A stretch of 64,000 bases of DNA. Source: JALZAI01 sp038212215 (GTDB taxonomy: Bacteria > Actinomycetota > Actinomycetes > Mycobacteriales > Jatrophihabitantaceae). Positions 25,929 through 34,676 of the stretch are shown here, piece by piece; position 1 is the stretch's first letter; every line of letters begins with the position of its first letter. A program made the position numbers and the translations under genes. Location: the NCBI GenBank assembly GCA_038212215.1, contig JBBQUT010000003.1, positions 62,001 through 126,000 of the forward strand, in the 5' to 3' direction. Under the pieces are notes generated by a model that searched no databases, was not told where the DNA came from, and worked only from the letters and a program-made list of their open reading frames with translations.

Positions 25929-27257
25929 TCACAGTGCCCCGTCGAAATCGTGATCGCCGAACGGACCCACGACGGTCAGGCAGCGCGGCCGGGTGAGCAG
26001 TTCCTGCGCTACCGCGGTGACCTCGGCGGGCGTCACCGAGTCGATCGAGGCCAGCAACTCGTCGACGCCCATAATGTCGCCGTAGCACAGTTCGCTCTTG
26101 CCAAGCCTGGTCATCCGCGAGCCCGAATCCTCCAGACCGAGCACGATGCCGCCCCGCATCTGCCCCTTGCCGCGCTCGATCTCATCGTCGCCGAGCCCAC
26201 CGCGCCCGACCGCGTCGAGTTCGGCGAGCATCAGGCCGAGCACCTCCTCGGCCTTGCCGGGCTGGCAACCGGCGTACACCCCGAAGTGGCCGACCTCGTG
26301 GTAGCCGTGCGCGAAGGAATACACGGAGTAGGCCAGCCCGCGTTCCTCCCGGATGCGTTGGAACAACCGCGAACTCATGCCGCCCCCGAGCGCGGCGGAC
26401 AGCACGCCCACTGCGAAGCGGCGCGGGTCGTAGCGCGCGAGCCCAAAGCCACCCACGACCAGGTTCGCCTGCTCGGTGTCGTCACCGACGACCATGACCT
26501 GACGCGCCGGGGCGGTAGCGGTCTCGAGCCGCCGTGGCCGGGGCGCTGCAGCGGTGTCGCCCTCGCCAAGGCGGTCGGCGAACGCGGCGCGTACGAGGCG
26601 CACGACCTCGGCGTGCTCGACGTTGCCGGCGACCGAGACAACCATGTCCGACGCACGATATCGGCGGCGGTAGTACCCGTGCACCTGAGTGCGGGTCAAG
26701 CTCGTGATCGACTCGACGTTGCCGAGGATCGGCCGTCCCAGCGGGGTGTCGCCGTGCAGTGCGGTGGAAAACTCATCGTGGACGAGGTCGCTGGGGTCGT
26801 CGTCGCGGATCGCGATCTCTTCCAGTACAACACTGCGCTCGACATCGACGTCGCGGGCGGTGACCGTCGCGTTCAGCACGACGTCGGAAACGATGTTGAT
26901 CGCCAGTGCTGCATCGCGGTCGAGCACGGTGGCGTAGAAGCAGGTGTGCTCCTTGTCGGTGAACGCGTTGCACTCGCCGCCCACGGCGTCCATTTCGGAC
27001 GCGATGTCCAGTGCCGAGCGGGTGGCGGTGCCCTTGAACAGCAGATGTTCGAGAAAATGGCTGGTACCCGCCAACGACGTAGTCTCGTCCCGCGAGCCAA
27101 CCGGCACCCAGATTCCGGCGCTCACGCTGCGCACGCCGGGCATCGCCTCGCTGACGACGCGCAGGCCGCCGGGCAGAACGGTGCGAGTGATCGTGCCGCC
27201 CCCGCGGGCGTTCAGCCGGCGCGTGACCGCGCGCGCGGTGGTTGGTGTAGAGGGCAT
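25929..27257 (-). CDS. pepR: M16 family zinc protease (PepR/mitochondrial processing peptidase-like)
   Basis: A 442-residue insulinase-family metalloprotease. The inverted zinc motif HxxEH appears as HFLEHLLFKGT near residue 65, followed by the third zinc ligand glutamate in the GGECNAFTDKEHTCF region. A second, inactive M16 domain forms the C-terminal half, with GGGMSSRLFQRIREERGLAYSV. In mycobacteria this gene follows pnp directly; here about 7.5 kb of other genes lies between them. dapB follows after a copy of the dispersed repeat. Confidence 0.92.
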   Translation of the reverse strand: MPSTPTTARAVTRRLNARGGGTITRTVLPGGLRVVSEAMPGVRSVSAGIWVPVGSRDETTSLAGTSHFLEHLLFKGTATRSALDIASEMDAVGGECNAFTDKEHTCFYATVLDRDAALAINIVSDVVLNATVTARDVDVERSVVLEEIAIRDDDPSDLVHDEFSTALHGDTPLGRPILGNVESITSLTRTQVHGYYRRRYRASDMVVSVAGNVEHAEVVRLVRAAFADRLGEGDTAAAPRPRRLETATAPARQVMVVGDDTEQANLVVGGFGLARYDPRRFAVGVLSAALGGGMSSRLFQRIREERGLAYSVYSFAHGYHEVGHFGVYAGCQPGKAEEVLGLMLAELDAVGRGGLGDDEIERGKGQMRGGIVLGLEDSGSRMTRLGKSELCYGDIMGVDELLASIDSVTPAEVTAVAQELLTRPRCLTVVGPFGDHDFDGAL

Positions 27258-27289
27258 CCCCGCAGTCTATGGGCGCGCGTGCACAAGCC

Positions 27290-27448
27290 TCAGCTCGGCG
27301 GGCCGGGTACTGGCTCGGGTCCGGGCACCGGACCCGGGTCCGGCATCGGCTCCGGCGTTGGCTGCGGGTATGGCTCGGGCTCGGGTTGCGGGATCGTGTC
27401 ATCGAGACACCAGCCTTCCGCGACCGGGGCGAAGCGATGCACGGCCAT
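27290..27448 (-). CDS. Small proline-rich protein, 52 aa, unknown
   Basis: The ATG at 27448 is preceded by GGAAGGAG with eight bases between, an excellent ribosome-binding site. The 52-residue product starts MAVHRFAPVAEGWCLDDTI and continues as a Pro-Glu/Pro-Gly repeat (QPEPEPYPQPTPEPMP, then DPGPVPGPEPVPGPPS) with no hydrophobic segment. A longer frame up to 27529 exists but lacks a comparable binding site and overlaps the Rrf2 gene. No family recognised; it may be an extended, disordered peptide. It lies between rrf2 and pepR on their strand. Confidence 0.5.
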   Translation of the reverse strand: MAVHRFAPVAEGWCLDDTIPQPEPEPYPQPTPEPMPDPGPVPGPEPVPGPPS

Positions 27449-27513
27449 ATTGCCAACTCCTTCCGAACGACCCCACCGTAGCGCCCGTAGGACCCCCGAC
27501 GCGCCGCCCGTCT

Positions 27514-27969
27514 TCAGCGTGGCAGCCACGCATCTGGTTCAGCGGTCATCCGTCGGATGTGGGCGGGCAGCTTCCCGGTGAGCACCTGCGCCAGCGTCAC
27601 CTCGTCCAACACTCGCCGCAGGCTGGAGCGCACGGCAACCCAGACCTCGGGCAGGTGCTCGGCGACTCCGGCGTAGTTGGTCTCGTTCGGCCGCAGACCG
27701 CGAACCTCGGCGAGGGGCCCGTCGACTGCTCGGATCACTGCACCCAGGGTGATCTGGGCTGCCGGACGGGCCAGCGCGTAGCCGCCGTCTGCGCCCCGCT
27801 GGCTGCGAACCAACTGGGCGCGGCGCAATTCGCCGAGGATCGCCTCGACGAACTTGCGCGGCAGACCCTGCTCCCGCACGACCGTGTCGACCTTGACCAG
27901 ATCGGGTTCGTGGGAGGCGAGGTTGAGCAAGGCTCGAATCGCGTAGTCGGTTTTCGCCGAAATCTGCAC
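27514..27969 (-). CDS. Rrf2 family transcriptional regulator
   Basis: A 151-residue Rrf2 protein. MQISAKTDYAIRALLNLASHE and the winged helix GLPRKFVEAILGELRRAQLVRSQRGADGGYALARP are typical. The three cysteines that hold an iron-sulfur cluster in IscR and NsrR are absent, so it is not a cluster sensor of that kind. It starts 21 nt after cysA, so it is probably the last gene of the sulfate transport operon; Rrf2 proteins without cysteines include CymR, which controls sulfur genes, making a sulfur role plausible but inferred. Confidence 0.87.
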   Translation of the reverse strand: MQISAKTDYAIRALLNLASHEPDLVKVDTVVREQGLPRKFVEAILGELRRAQLVRSQRGADGGYALARPAAQITLGAVIRAVDGPLAEVRGLRPNETNYAGVAEHLPEVWVAVRSSLRRVLDEVTLAQVLTGKLPAHIRRMTAEPDAWLPR

Positions 27970-27990
27970 GTGAACAGTTTCGCAGCCGGT

Positions 27991-28926
27991 TCAGCTGACG
28001 GCGCGCACCCACACGCGCGAACCTGCGTTCAACTCCATTGCCTCCGCCTGACCACGCGTCAATTGCGCCCACGCCTCGCTGTCGGCGGTCTTCAGTTCCG
28101 CGCGCACCTCAGAGCCGATGCGCTGGACGCGGGTGACCTCGGCCGCCACGGACTGGTCGACGTGGCTGAGCGAGATTTCGACATCATGCGGGCGGACCAA
28201 GCGCTCGCCGAGAGTGGTGACCGGGCCGAGGAACTCCATGACGAAGTCGTTGGCCGGCTTGTCATACAGATCGGCAGGCGTGCCCACCTGCTCGATCTTG
28301 CCGTGGTTGATGACGACGATCTCGTCGGAGACTTCGAGGGCCTCCTCCTGATCGTGGGTCACGAACACCGTGGTGACATGCACCTCGTCGTGCAGGCGGC
28401 GCAGCCAGTCGCGCAGTTCGCGGCGGACCTTGGTGTCCAGCGCCCCGAACGGCTCGTCCAGCAGCAAGACCGACGGTTCGACGGCGAGCGCACGCGCAAG
28501 CGCCATGCGCTGGCGTTGCCCGCCCGAAAGCTGCGCGGGCAGTCGGTCGGCGAACTGCTCGAGGTGCACGAGTTCAAGTAATTCGAACACACGCTTTCGG
28601 ATTTCGGCCTTGGGCCGCTTGCGGATTTCCAACCCGAAGGCGACGTTGCGATAGACCGACAGGTGCTTGAACGCTGCATAGTGCTGAAAGACGAATCCGA
28701 CGTTTCGGCGCTGCGCTGGCAGGCCGGTCGCCTCATGCCCGTCGATGTGGATCTCGCCGGCGTCGGCGCTCTCCAGGCCGCCGATGATGCGCAGCAGGGT
28801 CGACTTGCCGCCACCGCTCGGGCCGAGAAGCGCGGTCAGCCGTCCGCTGGGAACGGCGAGGTCGACCCCGTCCAAGGCCACGAAATTCCCGAATCGCTTG
28901 ACGATCCCAGTTGCTTCGATGCTCAT
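27991..28926 (-). CDS. cysA: Sulfate/thiosulfate ABC transporter ATP-binding protein
   Basis: A 311-residue ATPase energising sulfate import. Walker A is GPSGGGKST near residue 35, the Q-loop lies in FVFQHYAAF, the signature is LSGGQRQRMALARAL, Walker B is LLLDEPFGALD, and the switch histidine is in VTHDQEEA. The C-terminal part carries a short TOBE-like regulatory domain. The start overlaps the cysW stop (ATGA). Substrate assignment rests on the neighbouring cysT, cysW and binding protein. Confidence 0.93.
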   Translation of the reverse strand: MSIEATGIVKRFGNFVALDGVDLAVPSGRLTALLGPSGGGKSTLLRIIGGLESADAGEIHIDGHEATGLPAQRRNVGFVFQHYAAFKHLSVYRNVAFGLEIRKRPKAEIRKRVFELLELVHLEQFADRLPAQLSGGQRQRMALARALAVEPSVLLLDEPFGALDTKVRRELRDWLRRLHDEVHVTTVFVTHDQEEALEVSDEIVVINHGKIEQVGTPADLYDKPANDFVMEFLGPVTTLGERLVRPHDVEISLSHVDQSVAAEVTRVQRIGSEVRAELKTADSEAWAQLTRGQAEAMELNAGSRVWVRAVS

Positions 28927-29765
28927 CGGGTTACCGACTCCCTGCTACGTTCCGGCCGTCTCAGCGAGACGACGATGATGGCCAGCACGGTGACCAGGAT
29001 CAGCACGAATGCGACCTGGTAGGCGCCCGGTTCGAGTTGTTCGACGCGCTCGTCGACGAGCAGGGTCGCGGTCTGGGTCTGGTTGTTGCCGCTGACGTTG
29101 CCCGAAACGACCTTCACGGCCCCGAACTCGCCGATCGAGCGGGCCAGGCTGAGGACGAGGCCGTACGCGAGCGCGGGCCTGATGGTCGGCAACGTGATGC
29201 GCCAAAAGCGTTGCAGCGCGCTGGCGCCGAGTACGGTCGCCGCCTGCTCCTGCTCGATGCCCTCCTCCTCCAGCACCGGCACGATCTCGCGCAGCATCAG
29301 CGGCATCGAGACGAATGCGGTGGCCAGGATCATGCCGGGAAGGGAGAAGATGACGTGGATTCCGGCGCTTTCGAGGGTGCTGCCGAACCATCCGTTGAAT
29401 GGCCCGTACACCAGTACGAGCGCGAGACCGACGACGATCGGCGACACCGAGATGGGCAGATCTGCCAGCGCACCGAGTAGCCGTCTGCCGCGGAAGCGGT
29501 ATCGCGTGATCAACAGCGCGACCCCGACACCGAACAAGGTGTTGATCGCCACGGCGACCACGGCGACCTCGCCGGTCAACCGGAAGGCGGTGAGCGCCTG
29601 CTCGGAACTGATGGCCGACCAGAAAGTCGACCAGCCGTCACCGACGGTCTGCCAGGTGATGACGGCGAGCGGGATGAGAACGAGGACGCCGACGTAGGCA
29701 AGCGCGATCCCGCGAAGGAGGACCGTGCCCTGCCGCCGCTGCACCACAGCGCTTGGCTCAGCCAC
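28923..29765 (-). CDS. cysW: Sulfate ABC transporter permease CysW
   Basis: A 280-residue inner-membrane permease with about six membrane helices. The EAA loop that docks onto the ATPase reads EQAATVLGASALQRFWRITLPTIRPAL near residues 175-200. The last third carries GAVKVVSGNVSGNNQTQTATLLVDERVEQ, typical of CysW rather than CysT. It overlaps cysT by 8 nt at its start and cysA by 4 nt at its end, so the operon is tightly coupled. Confidence 0.92.
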   Translation of the reverse strand: MAEPSAVVQRRQGTVLLRGIALAYVGVLVLIPLAVITWQTVGDGWSTFWSAISSEQALTAFRLTGEVAVVAVAINTLFGVGVALLITRYRFRGRRLLGALADLPISVSPIVVGLALVLVYGPFNGWFGSTLESAGIHVIFSLPGMILATAFVSMPLMLREIVPVLEEEGIEQEQAATVLGASALQRFWRITLPTIRPALAYGLVLSLARSIGEFGAVKVVSGNVSGNNQTQTATLLVDERVEQLEPGAYQVAFVLILVTVLAIIVVSLRRPERSRESVTR

Positions 29766-30624
29766 GGCGCGCCACCTTTCGTTGCAGGACGTCCAGGCCG
29801 ACGATGACGATCAGGCTCACGAGGAGCAGCACGGTCGCGGTCGCGGCGGCGCCCTGGAAGTTGAAGTTCTGGATCTGCTGGAAGGCGTACATCGACGAGA
29901 CCTGGGCGCGTGGCAATCCGCCGGAGATCAGCAGCACCGAGCCGTACTCGCCCATCGCGCGGGCGAAGGCCAGGGCCGCTCCGGAGGCGATCGCCGGCAG
30001 CAACAACGGGAGCACGATGCGCCGAAAGACGGTGCGCGGCTCTGCGCCGAGGCACGCCGCGGCTTGCTCGGCGTCGCGATCAAGGGCGAGCAGGACCGGC
30101 TGCACGGTACGCACGACGAAGGGCAAGGTCACGAACAGCAGGGCGAACACAACGGCTCGCTGGGTGCCGAGCAGATTGATCCCGACCGGGCTGCTGCTGC
30201 CGTACACACTCAGCAACACCAGGCCGGCGACGATCGTGGGCAGCGCGAACGGGACGTCGATGATGGTCTCGACGACGCGGCGTCCGACGAAATCGTCACG
30301 CACCAGCACCCAGGCGATGAGCGTGCCGACGACGGCGTTGACGGCCGCGACGAACAGCGAGCTGAGCACGGTCAGCCGCAGCGCGCTTTGCGCCTGCGGG
30401 GCGGTGATCGCGTCCCAGAACCCGGACCAGCCGCCGTCCATGCTCTTGACGACTACCGCGGCGAGCGGAATGAGCACGAGCAGGCTCAGCCAGAGCACCG
30501 CCGTTCCCAGACCGAGCCCGGCCACTGTGCCCAGGGGCCGACCGGCCGGCGCTTCAGGCTGCGCCGGCCGGTGGGTTGCGTCCTCTGCCCGCGAAGCGGG
30601 CCGAGCAGCGTCGAGCAGGGTCAT
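29758..30624 (-). CDS. cysT: Sulfate ABC transporter permease CysT
   Basis: A 288-residue permease partner of CysW, with six or so helices and an EAA loop EQAAACLGAEPRTVFRRIVLPLLLPAI. AMGEYGSVLLISGGLPRAQVSSMYAF near the C-terminus is characteristic of CysT. The ATG at 30624 overlaps the stop of the binding-protein gene as ATGA, which fixes the start; the longer frame to 30696 runs back into that gene. Confidence 0.92.
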   Translation of the reverse strand: MTLLDAARPASRAEDATHRPAQPEAPAGRPLGTVAGLGLGTAVLWLSLLVLIPLAAVVVKSMDGGWSGFWDAITAPQAQSALRLTVLSSLFVAAVNAVVGTLIAWVLVRDDFVGRRVVETIIDVPFALPTIVAGLVLLSVYGSSSPVGINLLGTQRAVVFALLFVTLPFVVRTVQPVLLALDRDAEQAAACLGAEPRTVFRRIVLPLLLPAIASGAALAFARAMGEYGSVLLISGGLPRAQVSSMYAFQQIQNFNFQGAAATATVLLLVSLIVIVGLDVLQRKVARRG

Positions 30625-31640
30625 CCGGTGCCCTTCTCGATCAGCGTCACGATGCCCTTCACGTCGTCGAAGAACTCCGTGTTGACCTTGCTCCACCCGC
30701 CGAGCTTGTCGACGGTGGTGAGCTTCTGCACGGCCGGGAACGGCTTCGCGGGATCATTGGCGCCGGTGACGGTGCCGGCAGCGACGCTCGAATCGACTGG
30801 CCGGAAACCCTTGCTCGCGAAGACCTTCTGCCCGTCGGCGCGTTCGGCGAAGTTCAGGAAGTCCTTGGCCGACGGCGAGGCCTTCTTGGTGACGGCGGCC
30901 GGGTTCTGGATCAGGATGGTTTCGGCCGGAACGATGTAGTCGATCTTCTCGCCCTTGGCCCGCGCGGTGATCGCCTCGTTCTCGTAGGAGATCAAGACGT
31001 CGCCAGTGCCCTTGAGGAAGATCGTGGTCGCGTCGGCACCGCTTGCCGGCTTGCTCACCACGTGCTGGAAGAACTGGGTGAGATAGGTCTTGGCCTGCGC
31101 GGCGCTTCCACCGTCACTGAGCACGTGGGTGTAAGCGGCCAGGATGTTCCACTTCGCCGAACCGGACGATGCCGGGTCGGGCGTGACGATCTTGACACCG
31201 GGCTTGATCAGATCGTTCCAGCCGGTGATGTGCTTCGGGTTGCCCTTACGGACGGCGATCACCACGACCGACGAGGACACGATGCCGTTGGTCTTGCCGG
31301 CATTCCAGCCGGAGTCGACGAACTGTGGCACCAGCTTGGTCATGTCGGGTTCGAGGGACAGCCCGACATAGTCTGCCTTCTGGCCGGCCGCGACCGCCTT
31401 GCTCTGCGAGCCGCTCGGACCGTAGGACTGGGAGAAGGTGACGCCCTTGCCTGCGGCGGTCTTTGCAAAGGCCGTCTCGAGTGCGTCGTAGGCAGGCTTG
31501 GGAACCGAGAAAGCGACGATCGCGACACTCTTGCTGCCACCGCTGCTGCTGGACGAGCACGCGCTCAGCCCTACGGCGGCGGCGAGGGCCGCCGCGCTCG
31601 CTACAGCCGCTGCGCGGCGGCGATTGGACGTGATGCTCAT
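30621..31640 (-). CDS. sbp: Sulfate-binding lipoprotein (Sbp/CysP)
   Basis: A 339-residue extracellular sulfate-binding protein. A signal sequence (SITSNRRRAAAVASAAALAA) leads to the lipobox LSAC with the lipidated cysteine at about residue 28. The mature domain shows VAIVAFSVPKPAYDALETAF, SQSYGPSGSQSKAV and TPDPASSGSAKWNILAAY, which are Sbp/CysP fingerprints. The ATG at 31640 has AAGGAG seven bases before it. First gene of the operon; two inverted repeats precede it (31676-31708). Confidence 0.92.
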   Translation of the reverse strand: MSITSNRRRAAAVASAAALAAAVGLSACSSSSSGGSKSVAIVAFSVPKPAYDALETAFAKTAAGKGVTFSQSYGPSGSQSKAVAAGQKADYVGLSLEPDMTKLVPQFVDSGWNAGKTNGIVSSSVVVIAVRKGNPKHITGWNDLIKPGVKIVTPDPASSGSAKWNILAAYTHVLSDGGSAAQAKTYLTQFFQHVVSKPASGADATTIFLKGTGDVLISYENEAITARAKGEKIDYIVPAETILIQNPAAVTKKASPSAKDFLNFAERADGQKVFASKGFRPVDSSVAAGTVTGANDPAKPFPAVQKLTTVDKLGGWSKVNTEFFDDVKGIVTLIEKGTG

Positions 31641-31675
31641 CAGTGTTCTCCTTGGCGTAAGTGCTGTTCGGCCTT

Positions 31676-31708
31676 GACATGGAACTATGTCGTGTACTTC
31701 TGTAGACA
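31676..31708 (-). promoter_or_regulatory. Overlapping inverted repeats upstream of the sulfate operon
   Basis: GACAT (31676-31680) and ATGTC (31687-31691) form a dyad with a 6-bp spacer, and TGTC (31688-31691) pairs with GACA (31705-31708) as a second wider dyad. Both lie 36-68 nt upstream of the binding-protein start, where an operator would be expected. The Rrf2 protein encoded at the end of the operon is a candidate binder. No firm -10/-35 pair was found. Confidence 0.4.
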
Positions 31709-31790
31709 ATAGCGGATCGCCAGGCAAACCATAGAATCGAGAGGGCGCGGAAACGCCGCGTGTGTCGATTTGGTGCGGTTGGCTCTCCGG

Positions 31791-32999
31791 CTAGCGGGGG
31801 TCGGCCGGCACCGCAGGCATCGGGGCCAGGGTTTCTGGTGCGCGGGCCACGAACGGCAACGGTGCCAACGCCACGAGTGCGGTAACCGCGAACGCGGGCC
31901 CGTACCCGTGGGCGTCCGCGATCGCGCCCGCGGCAACCGGGCCGAGTACCGCACCGAGGTCGCCGGCCATCTGGAAAACCGCGACCACCGTGCCGCCTCG
32001 GCTGCCCACCACGTCGCCGAGAACCGCACCGGGGGCTACCGAATCGGCAGCACCTGCGAATCCGAGCAACACCATCGCGGCCAGCAGGCCGGCAAGGGTG
32101 GGGATCGACGGCAGCAACGCGAATCCGACCGCGCCCAAACCCAGGCCGCCCATGATCACCGGACGCCGCCCCCGCGTGTCGGCCAGTCGTCCGAACGGCA
32201 GCAGTAGCGCTCCGCTGACCAGGCTGACGACGAGGAACGCGGTGTAGACCCATGCCGAACCGAGCTGCAGCCGATCGGTGACAAATTGCGGCACGATCGA
32301 ACTGCGTGAGCCGACCACGGCGAAATCGCCGGCGAACGAGGCAACCAGGGCCGCGATGTAGGCCCGGCTTCGCAGCGCCGTGCGCAGCGGCAGCGCGGCG
32401 GGCTGCTCGCTCTGCCGTGCCGCGAGCTCGCTGTGGCGCAAGTTCCCGAGCCCCAGAGCGCCGGCCACCACCAACGTCCCCGCGTAGAGGAAGAACGGCA
32501 GGCGCAGCGAGAAGCTGGCCACCGTCCCCACCGCCGGGCCAGCGATCAGCCCGATCAGAAACGCCCCGGCCCACACCCCCTGGGCCCGTCCGCGCTGGTG
32601 GCTGGGCGTGACCCGGATCAGCAGGCTTGCGGCGGCGACGCTGAACATGATCGACCCCACGCCGCCCGCGCCGCGCAGGACGAGCAGCTGCCAATACGCC
32701 TGCGCCAGCCCCGACAGCGCGCTGGAAACCGCGACCACACCGATGCCGGTGGCGAGTACCACCCGCTCCCCCGCAGCGTTCACGAGCCTGCCGACGAACG
32801 GCGCGGTGAGTAGCCGCATCAGCGCAAAGGCGCTGATCACGGCGCCGGCCGCGGTTCGCGAGACGCCGAACTGGCGCGCGAACAGTGGGATGGCTGGTGC
32901 TACCAGACCGAAGCCCAGCGCCACCATGAACGCGACGCCGACCAGCGCACGCACCTCGGCAGGCAATGCGCGCAAGCCCTCGAACGGACGCACGCACAC
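31791..32999 (-). CDS. MFS transporter (drug-efflux type)
   Basis: A 402-residue major facilitator with twelve predicted helices. The motif A equivalent after helix 2 is FVGRLVNAAGERV, helix 4 has LRGAGGVGSIMFSVA, and the mid-protein loop repeats a motif A version as FGRLADTRGRRPV. The sequence resembles TetA/multidrug exporters; the substrate is not known. GTG start. It diverges from arsR and sits 150 nt upstream of the sulfate operon on the same strand. Confidence 0.87.
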   Translation of the reverse strand: MCVRPFEGLRALPAEVRALVGVAFMVALGFGLVAPAIPLFARQFGVSRTAAGAVISAFALMRLLTAPFVGRLVNAAGERVVLATGIGVVAVSSALSGLAQAYWQLLVLRGAGGVGSIMFSVAAASLLIRVTPSHQRGRAQGVWAGAFLIGLIAGPAVGTVASFSLRLPFFLYAGTLVVAGALGLGNLRHSELAARQSEQPAALPLRTALRSRAYIAALVASFAGDFAVVGSRSSIVPQFVTDRLQLGSAWVYTAFLVVSLVSGALLLPFGRLADTRGRRPVIMGGLGLGAVGFALLPSIPTLAGLLAAMVLLGFAGAADSVAPGAVLGDVVGSRGGTVVAVFQMAGDLGAVLGPVAAGAIADAHGYGPAFAVTALVALAPLPFVARAPETLAPMPAVPADPR

Positions 33000-33119
33000 C
33001 CCCTCTGCCCTCGACGTCGCCGTCCATCCTTCCTGATGGCGCTAGCGTGCCGACTCGGTGCTCGCGATGTCTGCGCTCAGCAGCAGGCGGACCCGGTTGC
33101 CGCCGGATTGCCACGCGTA

Positions 33120-33141
33120 TTGACGTCTGTCAACATAGACG
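33120..33141. promoter_or_regulatory. Overlapping dyads at the arsR start, candidate operator
   Basis: TTGAC (33120-33124) pairs with GTCAA (33129-33133), and CGTCT (33124-33128) pairs with AGACG (33137-33141), making two interleaved dyads that end one base before the GTG of arsR. Position and palindromic form fit an ArsR-type operator that blocks the promoter until arsenite or antimonite binds the repressor. Confidence 0.6.
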
Positions 33142-33142
33142 A

Positions 33143-33502
33143 GTGTCTAAGTCTCTCGTGGTGCTGAGCCCGGTCGAAACCGTGGCGTGCTGCTCGCCGC
33201 TTTCGCGTCAACCGCTGACGAAACAGCAGGCCGACCAGGTCGCTCCGTTACTCAAGGCCCTCGCCGACCCGGTTCGGCTGCGGCTGATGTCGCTGATCGC
33301 GTCGCACGAAGGCGGCGAGGCCTGCGTGTGCGACCTGGCCGACCCGTTCGAGTTGTCGCAACCGACCATCAGTCACCACCTCAAGGTGCTGCACGAGATC
33401 GGCCTGCTGGACCGCGAGAAACGCGGCGTCTGGGTGTACTACCGGGCCCGCACCGAGGCATTGACCAACCTTGCCGCCCTGATCGGCACCCCAGTCGGAT
33501 GA
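33143..33502 (+). CDS. arsR: ArsR family arsenic-responsive repressor
   Basis: A 119-residue winged-helix metal sensor. The recognition helix is in LSQPTISHHLKVLHEIGLLD. Cysteines at about residues 16, 17, 61 and 63 (ACCS near the N-terminus and ACVCDL in helix 3) match the arrangement of the As(III)-sensing ArsR of corynebacteria, which uses a CysCys pair plus a cysteine further on. The GTG at 33143 follows the candidate operator. The downstream aquaporin gene begins inside the stop codon (ATGA). Confidence 0.9.
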   Translation: MSKSLVVLSPVETVACCSPLSRQPLTKQQADQVAPLLKALADPVRLRLMSLIASHEGGEACVCDLADPFELSQPTISHHLKVLHEIGLLDREKRGVWVYYRARTEALTNLAALIGTPVG

Positions 33503-34257
33503 ACACCGACCTGGGTCGGCGGGTGCTCGCGGAATTCGTCGGCACCGTATTCCTGGTCGCCGCAGTAGTAGGGTCCGGCATCGCGGCCGCGCGGCTCTCG
33601 CCACATGACGTCGGCCTGCAGTTGTTGGAGAACAGCCTCATCACCGGCGGGGCGCTGGCGGCGCTGATCTTGGCGCTGCAGCCGGTGTCCGCGGCGTTCA
33701 ATCCGGTCGTCACCCTCGTCGAGCGGGCTCTCGGCGCGGTCACCACCGCTCACGCCGCAGCGTTGATCGCAGCGCAGATCGCCGGCGGCATCCTGGGCAC
33801 GATCGTTGCGAACTTGATGTTCGGCCTGGACGCAGTCAGTCTTGCCACCCACCATCGCAGCGGCGCCGGCTTGTGGCTCGGCGAAGCTGTCGCCACCCTC
33901 GGTCTGCTGATCGTCATCTTCGGCACGGCACGCTCCGGGCGCGCGGACCGGGTCGCCGTCGCCGTCGGCGGCTACATCATCGCCGCGTACTGGTTCACCA
34001 GCTCGACCAGTTTCGCCAACCCCGCCGTCACCGTCGCCCGGATGTTCTCCGACACCTTCAGCGGAATCGCCCCGGCGTCGGTGCTGATGTTTGTGCTCAT
34101 GCAGCTGGTCGGCGGGCTGCTCGGCTACGCCCTGATACGGGCTCTCTACCCCGACGCCACAGACCTGGCTGCCGAGGTCACTACCGACCGCCACACCGCG
34201 GCCCCACCCGACGCCGGCGGCCAGACGACCACGACCGGAACGCAGACGTTGCGATGA
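33499..34257 (+). CDS. MIP family channel (aquaglyceroporin) of the arsenic operon
   Basis: A 252-residue six-helix channel of the aquaporin family. The two pore signatures are NPVVT (in AAFNPVVTLVE) and NPAVT (in SFANPAVTVAR), the first a variant of NPA. The Thr-rich C-terminal tail is poorly conserved. It lies between arsR and arsC with ATGA overlaps on both sides, so it almost certainly works in arsenic detoxification, letting arsenite leave the cell as AqpS does in rhizobia. No ArsB or ACR3 pump is present here. Confidence 0.87.
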   Translation: MNTDLGRRVLAEFVGTVFLVAAVVGSGIAAARLSPHDVGLQLLENSLITGGALAALILALQPVSAAFNPVVTLVERALGAVTTAHAAALIAAQIAGGILGTIVANLMFGLDAVSLATHHRSGAGLWLGEAVATLGLLIVIFGTARSGRADRVAVAVGGYIIAAYWFTSSTSFANPAVTVARMFSDTFSGIAPASVLMFVLMQLVGGLLGYALIRALYPDATDLAAEVTTDRHTAAPPDAGGQTTTTGTQTLR

Positions 34258-34676
34258 CCGACAAACCAAGTGTGTTGTTCGTCTGTGTCCACAACGCGGG
34301 CCGCTCGCAGATGGCCCAGGGCTGGCTGCGCCATCTCGCCGGGGACCGGGTCGAGGCGCGCTCCGCCGGCTCCGAACCTGGCGATCAGATCAACGGCGTC
34401 GCTGTCGAGGCGATGCGCGAAGTCGGCATCGACATCACCGCCGAGCAGCCCAAGATGCTGAGCGTCGATGCTGTCCGAGAGTCCGACGTCGTCATCACGA
34501 TGGGCTGCGGCGACACCTGCCCGATCTTTGCCGGCAAGCGATACGAGGACTGGGAGTTGACCGACCCCGCCGGGCAGGGCATCGCAGTCGTGCGTCAGGT
34601 CCGGGACGAGATCCGCGACCGCATGCAGACCCTGCTCGAGCAGCTGCTACCGGCCACCCGCCCCGAACCGAAATAG
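34254..34676 (+). CDS. arsC: Arsenate reductase (low-molecular-weight phosphatase fold)
   Basis: A 140-residue ArsC of the LMW tyrosine phosphatase type. The P-loop CVHNAGRS carries the nucleophile C11 and arginine (C-x5-R). A second cysteine pair lies in MGCGDTCPIF near residue 85, followed by EDWELTDPAG with the general acid aspartate. It reduces arsenate to arsenite, which the co-transcribed aquaporin could release. ATGA overlap with the channel gene. A long hairpin covers its stop codon. Confidence 0.92.
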   Translation: MTDKPSVLFVCVHNAGRSQMAQGWLRHLAGDRVEARSAGSEPGDQINGVAVEAMREVGIDITAEQPKMLSVDAVRESDVVITMGCGDTCPIFAGKRYEDWELTDPAGQGIAVVRQVRDEIRDRMQTLLEQLLPATRPEPK

